This document shows positions 22,527-32,200 of a stretch of DNA of 64,000 bases, in pieces. The notes beneath the pieces are model-generated. The model was not told the DNA's origin. It did no database searches and worked only from the letters and a program-made list of their open reading frames with translations. Position 1 is the stretch's first letter; each line of letters starts with the position of its first letter. The stretch is from Symsagittifera roscoffensis (taxonomy: Eukaryota > Xenacoelomorpha > Acoela > Convolutidae), in assembly GCF_963678635.1 (NCBI RefSeq), contig NC_087063.1, positions 9,148,386 to 9,212,385 on the forward strand. The letters are read 5' to 3'. The position numbers and the translations under genes are program-made.

Positions 22527-23298
22527 TTAAGCCGGGCTTTGTGAAACTAATGCGTCTTTATGTAGTACTCCGCTATAGCTAAACTCAGCGATTGCGGATT
22601 TTGTTTTACCTACTACGAGCCTTTTCAGATAGGTAAGCTTTTCATTGTCACTGAGTATGGCTGAATCGATCGTCGATATGAACTGCCCAAACCACTCATG
22701 CCAATTAAGTGGGTTGCCATCGAACTGGGTCAGCTTCCACTCAGGGAGATGATCTTTTCGGCTGTGCATGAGTATATTAACCAACTCCTGTGTCGTAAGT
22801 GGACGCTCGACTTCTCGATGTGACAACTTAGAGCAGGTATCTGTTTTATGCGACTGTGGTTTTTCAATTTTTCCGGAATGATGAGAAACGTTTGAGCTGC
22901 TTTCTATGTTGCCCGGCTCTGTTACTGCGTCAAAACTTGTTTTATATGTGATAGCTTTTTGCAAAACTTTATCGTTGCTTTGCGTCAGATATGAAGCCAC
23001 ATATCCTGTGCCGGTATCAATTCATCGGGGTTGGCACTTTTTGCAGCCATATCAATCAACTCATTATTTACCTCGACCGCTTGTTCTAGATAGTTCCTAA
23101 ATTTTTCAATATAGATATCAATTTTTGAGCAACGACTCTGACTCTCTTTGTATTCCAAAATAATTTCGTGGTATTTATAAAGTTCGTTTTCGAGATTGCT
23201 ACGTTTCTCAAACAACTTCTTAATTTTCTTCTGAAATTTAACTTCAATGCTTTATAATTTGAGAAACGACTCTCAGAAAATACTTTATTTTCAGTCAA
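22527..23298 (-). pseudogene. gag: gag N-terminal part, tandem unit 3
   Basis: Here the DUF1759-type frame is longest (157 codons, 22527-23000), with 'QFDGNPLNWHEW', 'TYLKRLVVG' and 'KSAIAEFSYSG' before running into the junction. The coiled-coil frame is at 22985-23215. The two overlap in different frames, as in the other units, so the shift between them predates the amplification. Confidence 0.7.
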
Positions 23299-23385
23299 AT
23301 AAATCCATCAAAAATTTTAATACGTCAACAATTTACAAGGGGGAGTAACTTGAAGTTTTAACGCTTTAAGTCTATTGTGAATCGC

Positions 23386-23880
23386 CTAACGATTATTAGA
23401 CGACAAACGGTTCCGCTTCTTCTTAGCTTTCAGTGTACTTAGAACAGCACTGTATCGTCTAAGTAACATCAGAGTCTTCAACTCAAGGGAAGGGGGCTGG
23501 TGCAGCTCTTTATACTTTTCGATAAGTTTTTGGTCTTTGGCCTTTCGCTTTGAGATAAAATCCTCAACTATGTTAAGAACGAGAATACCTGTCTTTTTCA
23601 ACTCTTTCTCTATATTGTCCGTACCGTTGCGGCGACAGTATACAATAGCGGTAATATTCTCCTTGTATCTCAAAAGAAGGCTCTTAATTTGGTCAGTACT
23701 CAAATTACGGTTGTTGTTACTGCGGTGCTTACTAATGGAGTTATTTATGGCGTCGTGCCAAATAACTAGATCTTTCCGATTCGACAAAAAATGATGCAGA
23801 TAGTATTGGATAGTTTTCTGCGAGTCCCTGGCGTTAAAGTTAAAGCTTAAGCCGGGCTTTGTGAAACAAGTCTCTTCCAC
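23386..23880 (-). CDS. Unrecognised 5' ORF, unit 3 (with natural upstream end)
   Basis: A 164-codon copy that continues upstream past the tandem junction into unique leader sequence ('KRVEETCFTKPGLSF', preceded by a TAA). No in-frame ATG is seen before 'WHDAINN'; the frame would start at GTG (23880) or depend on splicing or readthrough. Compared with unit 2 it has several substitutions (for example YCRRNGT) and a stop in the basic tail. Confidence 0.55.
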   Translation of the reverse strand: MEETCFTKPGLSFNFNARDSQKTIQYYLHHFLSNRKDLVIWHDAINNSISKHRSNNNRNLSTDQIKSLLLRYKENITAIVYCRRNGTDNIEKELKKTGILVLNIVEDFISKRKAKDQKLIEKYKELHQPPSLELKTLMLLRRYSAVLSTLKAKKKRNRLSSNNR

Positions 23881-23997
23881 GCGCTTTTGAGACGGTGCGT
23901 ATAGTTAACGGAGCGCGTGGTATAGAGAACTAGCCCCGAGTATGAACACCATACGCTAAGAGCCCTTATTCGCGGCGGAATTTACCAATGGGGATGG

Positions 23998-24293
23998 GAT
24001 TTAAGTAGATCGGTTGAACTCCAACAATCACGCGGAGGAAACCTGAGGATGAACAAAATCAACTTAACCTACTCAATATCACCGTAGCTGACCACTTAAC
24101 GTTACTGTGACAAAACAGAGTCAATGCGTGAGCGGGTAAACAGGTGCGTTGGAGAGGGCAACTTAAGTTTTAGTTAACCCACGAGGAGGGGTTTCAGGCA
24201 AGTTGGTGGAATTCCAACAACCACGCGGAAGAAACCTGAGGATGAAAAAACTCAACTTAACTTGCCTGATACTGCCTGCCCAGACCACTTAAC
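23998..24293. repeat. Paired ~100-bp direct repeats in the leader
   Basis: Two related blocks (about 23998-24105 and 24195-24293) share CAACAA.CACGCGGA.GAAACCTGAGG and end in GACCACTTAAC. Each begins with a short dyad around TTGGTGGAATTCCAA or its diverged form. The pair recurs in the duplicated leader at about 25445-25545 and 25640-25740. It could be regulatory, for instance in packaging or transcription; this is unproven. Confidence 0.6.
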
Positions 24294-24850
24294 ATAAGTT
24301 AGAACCGGATAAATAAGCGAACTTGGGGATTTTATAATGAGTTTTTAACAATTTTTTTTTGTGTGGTTTTAACGACCTAAAAGTAACGATTATCAAAAAT
24401 TTCCTACAGAGTTTACGGTTCGAGGGTTCGAGTCCGGAAATTTATCCGAAAAAAAGATCTAGTACCTTTGTCTATGTTCCGTTTTTCTGAATTTTCAATC
24501 CGTTCACAATTACCTAAATATTTGTGGTACCGGGAAAAATACCACTTGTAGTTTGCTTTTACTTGAGATACACAATAACACATCGTACGTGTTTTTATTG
24601 CAAAGAATGATTTGTACAAATTAGACTAGCCTTACAGTTTTGGAGATTGGGCGGTCACCGGTTTCGGTTTATCAGATTTTTGGTCAGGCGCAGAGGAACT
24701 GTCCAGCAATCACTTCTCACAATCACACAAAAAGTCTGTAGTTGACCCCCTGTCTGAAGATCTTGATACCTGTTCGAGGCAGGAGTTTGTTATCTTAGAT
24801 ACCATCTTTTGCTCGTGGTACGCAAACGTTCCATCAGCAGGGCAGTGGCA

Positions 24851-25327
24851 TCAGGTCGTCTGAAACTCTGTGTACTTCAGTGTACTTAGGTCAGCACTGT
24901 ATCGTCTAAGTAACAACAGAGTCTTCAACTCAAGGGAAGGGGACTGGTGCAGCTCTTTATACTTTTCGATAAGTATTTGGTCTTTGGCCTTTCGCTTTGA
25001 GATAAAATCCTCAACTATGTTAAGAACGAGAATACCTGTCTTTTTCAACTCTTTCTCTATATTGTCCGTACCGTTGTGGCGACAGTATACAATAGCGGTA
25101 ATATTCTCCTTGTATCTCAAAAGAAGGCTCTTAATTTGGTCAGTACTCAAACTACGGTTGTTGTTACTGCGGTGCTTACTAATGGAGTTATTTATGGCGT
25201 CGTGCCAAATAACTAGATCTTTCCGATTCGACAAAAAATGATGCAGATAGTTTTGGATAGTTTTCTGCGAGTCCCTGGCGTTAAAGTTAAAGCTTAAGCC
25301 GGGCTTTGTGAAACAAGTCTCTTCCAC
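24851..25327 (-). CDS. Unrecognised 5' ORF, fourth copy
   Basis: A 158-codon copy carried by the second-level duplication. It keeps 'VIWHDAINNSIS' through 'SKRK' but is cut at the duplication boundary after 'SADLSTLK', where an unrelated tail begins. The leader upstream is the same as for unit 3. Confidence 0.55.
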   Translation of the reverse strand: MEETCFTKPGLSFNFNARDSQKTIQNYLHHFLSNRKDLVIWHDAINNSISKHRSNNNRSLSTDQIKSLLLRYKENITAIVYCRHNGTDNIEKELKKTGILVLNIVEDFISKRKAKDQILIEKYKELHQSPSLELKTLLLLRRYSADLSTLKYTEFQTT

Positions 25328-26395
25328 GCGCTTTTGAGACGGTGCGTATAGTTAACGGAGCGCGTGGTATAGAGAACTAGCCCCGAGTATGAACACCATA
25401 CGCTAAGAGCCCTTATTCGCGGCGGTATTTACCAATGGGGATGGGAATTAAGTAGGTCGGTTGAACTCCAACAATCACGCGGAGGAAACCTGAGGCTGAA
25501 CAAAATCAACTTAACCTACTCAATATCACCGTAGCTGACCACTTAACATTACTGTGACAAAACAGTCAATGCGTGAGCGGGTAAACAGGTGCGTTGGAGA
25601 GGGCAACTTAAGTTTTAGTTAACCCACGAGGAGGGGTTTCAGGCAAGTTGGTGGTGTTCCAACAACCACGCGGAAGAAACCTGAGGATGAAAAATCTCAA
25701 CTTAACCTGCCTGATACTGCCTGCCCAGACCACTTAACATAAGTTAGAACCGGATAAATAAGCGAACTTGGGGATTTTATAATGAGTTTTTAACAATTTT
25801 TTTTTGTGTGGTTTTAACGACCTAAAAGTAACGATTATCAAAAATTTCCTACAGAGTTTACGGTTCGAGGGTTCGAGTCCGGAAATTTATCCGAAAAAAA
25901 GATCTAGTACCTTTGTCTATGTTCCGTTTTTCTGAATTTTCAATCCGTTCACAATTACCTAAAAATTTGTGGTACCGGGAAAATTACCAATTGTAGCTTG
26001 CTTTTAGTTGAGATACACAATAACACATCGTACGTACTTTTATTGCAAAGAATGGTTTTTACAAATTAGACTAGCCTTACAGTTTTGGAGATTGGGCGGT
26101 CACCGGTTTCGGTTTATCAGATTTTTGGTCAGGCGCAGAGGAACTGTCCAGCAATCACTTCTCACAATCACACAAAAAGTCTGTAGTTGACCCCCTGTCT
26201 GAAGATCTTGATACCTGGTTCGAAGCAAGAGTTTGTTATCTTAGATACCATCTATTGCTCGTGGTACGCAATTGTTCCATCAGCAGGGCAGTGGCATCAG
26301 GTCGTCTGAAACTCAGTCAAGTCCACGTTCGAAGCACCGTCAAATCTGAGCGAAGGTGTAATCAAGGAGACAATTAGGTCAATCAATCGGTTTAA

Positions 26396-26495
26396 GTTGG
26401 TCTACGTCTAAGTTTCTTCGGCAAATATCCTAGTTGCCTCCTCCGAACAAGTGCATTGGTCTACGTCTAAGTTTCTTCGGCAAATATCCTAGCTG
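26396..26495. repeat. Short tandem duplication, ~59-bp offset
   Basis: TTGGTCTACGTCTAAGTTTC and the bases that follow up to ATATCCTAG occur twice, starting near 26396 and 26455, with unrelated 20-bp tails. Confidence 0.8.
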
Positions 26496-26807
26496 CTCCT
26501 CCGACCAGAAAGCCTTGGGGCCCAGTGCAGTTGTCAGCAAGTTTGCCTAGTCGTGTCCCTTGTGGGACGCCAAAATGCGCGCGTCAGTCTCCACACTTCG
26601 TAAAAAATTGGTTTTCAAACGCTTGAATTAACGAGTATTTTATCGGCAAAATAACTCCGGAAATTTCGTAACAAAACGATATTTTTTAAAGTACTTTATC
26701 ATTGTTAACATCGGACATAACAAACTTCTGCATAACACAAAGCAAGCTGCTAAATAGCCTGTATTTGTCCTTGACAGTAAATGTATTTGTACTAGACAGT
26801 AAATGCC

Positions 26808-26875
26808 CTAGGCGGGATTCAAACCGGCGCCGAATCCGCCGGGACGCAATCTATATACGCTCGGCTACTGTCCCT
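26808..26875 (-). ncRNA. tRNA-like sequence (degenerate tRNA or SINE head)
   Basis: The minus strand reads GGGACAGTAGCCGAGCG..., with an A-box-like TAGCCGAGCG and, about 40 bp on, a B-box-like GGTTTGAATCC followed by CGCC. The spacing suits a polymerase III tRNA promoter. The T-stem has a mismatch and the acceptor stem does not pair well, so a working tRNA is unlikely. A tRNA pseudogene or SINE head is the better reading. Confidence 0.35.
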
Positions 26876-26879
26876 ATAT

Positions 26880-29036
26880 GCATTTATATTTTGGTTCATT
26901 TTATATGCTGCATTTATACTCGTTACATTTGCGCTGCAACATTTCATCTCGGACTTGATTCTGTAAATTTCAAGAAATTTCAAAAAGTTTCTACATTACG
27001 AGGCCAACCTGTGCACTGGATAGGCGCAAAATTTTGTGTCTGGTTGTTTCTGGATTCGCGAGACAAGTCTTTAAACATGTTCGTAATCGCATGAGCAAAT
27101 GAGCTTCCCACCAACCGTTCTTTGAATTGGATTCAAAGTTTTAGATATCACAGGGTAGTTTTAGAGAATATTCAATGCGTTTTAAAAATAGGTCACAAAT
27201 TCAAAAATTTGAATATTCCAAGGGCGATAATTTTTAAGTTTCATTAACGCTTTCAATATTTTTGGCATGACCTTGCTTCATACTTCTGAGTTGTATGGTT
27301 TAAGGCGTATCAATGAAGGTAAACATGCGGCCATTAATTTTATCAAGTTGAATAGACTGTGGTGTGCTATATGGCCCGATTCTAGCTCCTCTGCTTTTTA
27401 TAATATACAGTAACTATTTAAAAACAGCACGCAAAATTGCCGAAGTTTGGCTGTTACTGCACGATACAAACCTAGCGTCGACAGGTTTTTCATTTTTCAT
27501 TTAGTATAAGAGAGGTTGATTGATCTAACTGATTTAGTTTCAGAAAAAAAATTAGATACTTGCAATTATATATTTGAATTAATTTCGATACAGTCAAACC
27601 CGTACGCTATCATTTAGGCATTTTAAGCAAAACTGATTTTGTTTAAAAAAAAATTCAAGTAAGCAAGGCCATTTATCACTACGTGCAAGGTGTCAAACTA
27701 TCGTATCACTTTTGATCGCATTCTCTGAACCGTGCTTTGGCTTATGAATATTGCAGCTACACGCAGCTGGAACCAAGTATCTTGAACCTGCTGTAAAACA
27801 AAACAAATTCAGACAAGGAAAAATTTTAGTGAGATTTTCAAAAACTTTTTAGAAGTTGTGTTTTAGAGTATCATATAAACGAGCTGTAAACGTAAAGCTG
27901 AGCTTTTTCCAATTCGATACCGGGTGTAAAAACTTTTCAACCAACTATGGCTGATACATAATCATACCTGATAGTCACGAAAATACTTCGAGATACCTCG
28001 GTTTCACTATAATTAGAAAATCTTGTACAAAACTGAAGAAATATATATTAGTTTACAAAAAGTTTGGCTAATGCTAGAGAATGACCAAAAATGCGTTTTT
28101 CCTAGAAAAATGACCTGTTAATTTTTTTTTCGAAAAGTGGAGTTTTAAGCTATTTTATTTTAACTTTTCTCATGAAGTGTTTTAAATAAACCTGCACAGA
28201 AAACATCCAAACGGTTCTCCCTCACGTGTCTTTCCTTCTTTTTAGACGTTTACTAAATTAGCAACCCGAACTGTTCTTACATTACTGATATTCAAAGTTA
28301 TTTAAGAAATTATGCTTCGATCAATATAAATCAAGAAATGAGAAGGGCAAAGCATATACGTTTTTTTGTTATTTACTGCTATATTTTTCGTGTCTAATAA
28401 TTACAAGGGCAGACGATTACTGGAACAGACAATCCCGTTGTCTATTCATTTATGTATTTGAAATGTTGATATTTTAAGTTTAAAAAAAATTCTGCAATGC
28501 AACGTAACATCGCGGCTGCATCGGTAAAAATGGCCTCTTAATACAACACACGTTTCACTTGTGCATATATCCAGCTAGTTCTACTAATATTCTAATTTGC
28601 CGATTCTGCTAAGCCTCTGAAAATTATGACACATATTCAACTTATTTAAACGAAAAAACTCAATGCAAATAATAAATTTAACTGTTGAAAAAATCTTTGA
28701 AAACATGAATATCAAATACATGCATCAATACATACTGAAACATTGCAAACTATTTAAGTATAACTGAACAAAACTACATCTTTTCAGTTTTTAGCATCAC
28801 CCCAATCAAGTTTTAAGCAGGTTTCGTTTAACAATATAATCGTAATTTCGTAAAATAACAATAATTGCAAAACACAAACTAAACGACCGTATAGCTCGGA
28901 TAATGCTCGATCAAACCCTGAAAATTGTCACATTAAGTTGAAATAGATTTGAAAACTGAAGAGTGATCAAAGTTTTAAATCAGTCTGATATTGAAGACTT
29001 TCCCAACATTGATTACGCATAGCATCCATCGGTGTT
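26880..29036. other. AT-rich flank downstream of the HORMAD gene
   Basis: No gene is supported. The frame at 26702-27094 is largely the tRNA-like segment and AT-rich sequence. The stretch just left of 29037 should contain the HORMAD 3' untranslated region; I could not fix a polyadenylation site. Confidence 0.35.
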
Positions 29037-29215
29037 TCATTTCTTTTTCTTGAGACCCGCCTTCTTCTTCTGTGACTTCTTGGCTCCTCCCTCCGCGGCA
29101 GTTGGTGCATGCATGGGCGTGTCCACATCTCCAAATCTAGCCAATGGGGTGCTCTCGTAGACTGCCAAGTTCAATTTTGACTGCTTCATAGTTCCACTAA
29201 CCTTCTTTGACACTT
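29037..29215 (-). CDS. HORMAD exon 11 (C terminus)
   Basis: Acceptor GTTCTTCAAG. It encodes 'VSGTMKQSKLNLAVYES' and 'TPLARFGDVDTPMHAP', then a lysine-rich tail 'KKSQKKKAGLKKKK' and stop. HORMADs bind themselves through a short closure motif, often near the C terminus. The non-acidic stretch before the basic tail is the obvious candidate here, but no consensus proves it. Confidence 0.8.
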
Positions 29216-32200
29216 CTTGAAGAACAAAGATAAATAATATCTTGTCACATTTTTTACCAGAAGTAAAAAAATCATATTGGCAAATTTCAAGACCTGAGTT
29301 TATAAATTTGCAAATTAAAGATATAGATTGAACAAACAAAAACTTTTTGTTGACTTTTTGACATTATTAGACATTTTTTGCTCCGACCACTTCACGAAGT
29401 GAGAAGAAATTCTAGTGTAAATTTCAGCCATGATCAGATTCGAAAATATCAAAATTAATTCAAAAAAAATATCTGGTTCTGGTCTGAATTTCTCTGCTCT
29501 TCGGACTAGATTACACAAAATCTGCATATGACATAAAAGACTGCAATATCAATTCAATTCTATCGATATTTTACAAAAAAAAAGTAGCTATTATTATCTC
29601 TCATGTTTGAAGCTTTTCAACTAATTCCATCGCCCTATACTGAAAAAAGCAACAGAAAGTAAGGCAAAAAATTGCGACATAAGTTTAAAAACTAGAAATT
29701 TTTTTCTCAATATATTTTTTCGCATTTTCGAATTTCTTTACTTCGCAATTATTTTGGCCTGATCATTCTGTGCTACTTGCACAGCAACCTATCACCTTGT
29801 TTCAATTAGTTATGTTGATTTTACTGCTACTTACTTTCCTCTGCGATAGTCGGCGTCGACGATGTCCTGCTCGCTAATCTTTTCGATCCCCTTGCAGGCG
29901 TCGGCACCTTTTTCAGGGACAGATTTCGAATTCGCTCTTCAATTTCTTTATCTCTATCCATCGGACTTTCGGCTTCCTCTTCGATGTCAACTATGTTCGT
30001 GTCTCGTGACATTGACTGCATGTCATTTTCGTTGTCTTCTTGATCTTCCGCTTCGTGTTCGCCCTCACCTTCTCCTGGTTGTGACAGGACAATGTCGGAC
30101 TCAACAAAGTAAGTGGACAACCCATTAGCCTCAATTTCATCTCTGTTCACTGCGTGGCTTTTGCTGAAATAGAAGACTGACTAAAATGCAATTCATTTTT
30201 ATATTGTTGGCCGAAATTACCAATCAGGTAAGTTGACGCCAATGAAACTTAATTTAGATCGATTTTTCAACAACAAATTTGTACCTTATCGCTGGTAACT
30301 TATGAGAAAAAAGCAGACTAGACTTTCTGGGTACCCGACAGACAAATAAAGCCTTAACAGTTTAAGCTTACGTATCCTGTATATCAAGTGTAGCACGAAA
30401 ACGTCATTTGTTCTCACCTCAAAACTCATTTATGCAATCTGCTACTTGACATGATAACTTCAAGTTATCCCGATGGCCACTTTTGGTCAGCTTTTGCGGC
30501 CTGATTCTGCTTTCTATTTTTTTAATGAAAATCAGAATTGTCTTCTACAGTCAAAAAGGTATGGAACTTTTTGCGGTTACATATTGTTATATTTGCATTA
30601 TCCCCAATCGATAATACCTCAATTTTCTAAAGACAATTACTCTCACAATTGTAGGGAAGAAACTCTAAGTTCCTAACACTTAGTTTTATCCAGCTCTGAA
30701 GTTGTTATACCCTCAGCCTTTAGGTGAGGTATAAACTGTATAATCTCGATGGTCAAAGTCTATGCTTAATCGCTAACTAAGAATTGGAATACGAAGAGAT
30801 AGAGAGCAACTTAAATTCAGTTTAGAAAGTTAAGTCTGGTCGACGCTGACCTCGAAGCATTAGAGATACAGCGTTTCATAATAACTAATACATATGTTGT
30901 TAGGTATAGATAGATACTTATTTAATACGCAGACTTCTATATGTATTATGTAATCAGTTAGGTTTATAATATGTAAACATTACCAACTGGTAGTTTTAGC
31001 ACCTAATTGTACATTGTTTATAAAGGGATGTTTTACAACAATATCCGTATGGATAACATTTCCCTCCTTGCGAGAAATTGAGTTTTCAATTTAAGGATTT
31101 TCAAGATCCTCCGCCTGGTTTGTGGACTTTTGTGTATCTCCTTCTTTTTCTCTTTGAAAGGTCATTGAATTTCCTCTAATTGGGCTGATCGATTGCAGGA
31201 AATTCATAGCGTCCTCAAAGTCTTTACTGAAGGAGTCCTCAGTGATCTTTTGCTTGTTTGAACCGAATTTGAACGTGTGAAGTTTTCGTTCCGGTCGAGC
31301 TTTTTGGTGCCTAGATAATTACTCGTTTTGACATTATTCCAAACGGAGTTAATACTGCTGCTATCTTGGAATTTTACGCATTTCACGAAATCATCTATAA
31401 GTGCTACTACGAAGTTTTCGTCCCAGTACGCCGGGGGTTGCGGTTTTCCGACCGGGTGTCGCGAGATGTAGTCAATAAGACCCATTTTACTACCGGCTAG
31501 GTGGTGTATATCGAAATCGAATGGAATGAGTCGATCAATCCATCTAGTTAACCTACTCTGATAGGTTTTATTGCCCCTATTACTCTTTAAGGCACCAACT
31601 AGTGCTTGATGGTCTGTTATTAAGGTAAAGCGTCTACCGTAAAGATAATACTTGAAGTGTTCAATGGCCCATACTGCGGCCAAAAGTTCGAGTTCATTTA
31701 CCGAGTATTTCTGTTCGCATGAATTCAGAAACCTTGATGCATACGCTATGGTGGCCCAACCATCTGGTGTGTTTTGTTCAAGGGCCGCGCCTATTCCTTC
31801 ACGGCTGGCGTCACAAACAATACGAGTGTCCCTATCACTTACAAAGTGTCTGTTTTCCGTAATATTCTTTACGGCATTTAAGATATTTTTGAATGCTTTT
31901 CCGTTTTCTTCACTCCAATGGAAATTAAATTTGTTGGCTGTAGACAATAGTGGTCTTAGGGGGTTGCATAATTGAGCTAAATTTGGAATGAACTTGTTTA
32001 GGTGAAACTTTTCAATTGTTTGAATGTTGTTGGATAAGGTAGGTTTATTATCGCATCCGTCTTCTTATGCATAGGTGTGGTGCCGTGTTCATTTATGATA
32101 AATCCCAACCATTCTACTTCCCTACAACCGAATTTACACTTATCGATTGAAATAGCCATGTTTTCCGTATTTAATTTGTTCAAAACATTGGTCAATTTTT

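Larger units (their letters stand above)
19907..23866. repeat. Three exact 1320-bp tandem units
   Basis: Units at 19907-21226, 21227-22546 and 22547-23866 each hold, on the minus strand, the unrecognised ORF followed by the gag start through the DUF1759 segment. The junction joins gag (after 'KDAL') to the ORF at 'FTKPGLSF'. The period is 1320 bp both times and the units differ by only scattered substitutions, so the amplification is much younger than the element's mutations. Because 1320 is divisible by three, the junction does not itself change the reading frame. Confidence 0.9.
16130..26314 (-). mobile_element. Broken BEL/Pao retrotransposon
   Basis: Minus-strand order is: leader, an unrecognised ORF, gag (coiled coil, DUF1759-type segment, zinc knuckles), aspartic protease, reverse transcriptase, RNase H/peptidase A17 region, and the integrase zinc-binding end. 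This is the BEL/Pao gene order. The element is dead: stops and frameshifts interrupt gag, pol and their junctions. The integrase core and the 3' LTR are missing at the left end, and the 5' part is rearranged into tandem units. A 5' LTR may lie within the duplicated leader (23.9-26.3 kb; the minus strand starts TGAGTTTCAG at 26314), but no second LTR survives to confirm it. Confidence 0.85.
23431..26314. repeat. Second-level tandem duplication, ~1447-bp period
   Basis: The segment holding the 5' ORF start and the element leader (about 23431-24877) is repeated at about 24878-26314. The offset is read from matching landmarks (for example the ORF at 23880 and 25327). The repeats share long, nearly identical leader sequence up to TCGTCTGAAACTC at both right ends. 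This duplication is distinct in length and boundaries from the 1320-bp units. Confidence 0.85.

Noticed and set aside
24413-24440. GGTTCGAGTCC, a perfect B-box sequence in the BEL/Pao leader
   Set aside because: No A-box at a suitable distance and no pairing T-stem; repeated only because the leader is duplicated.
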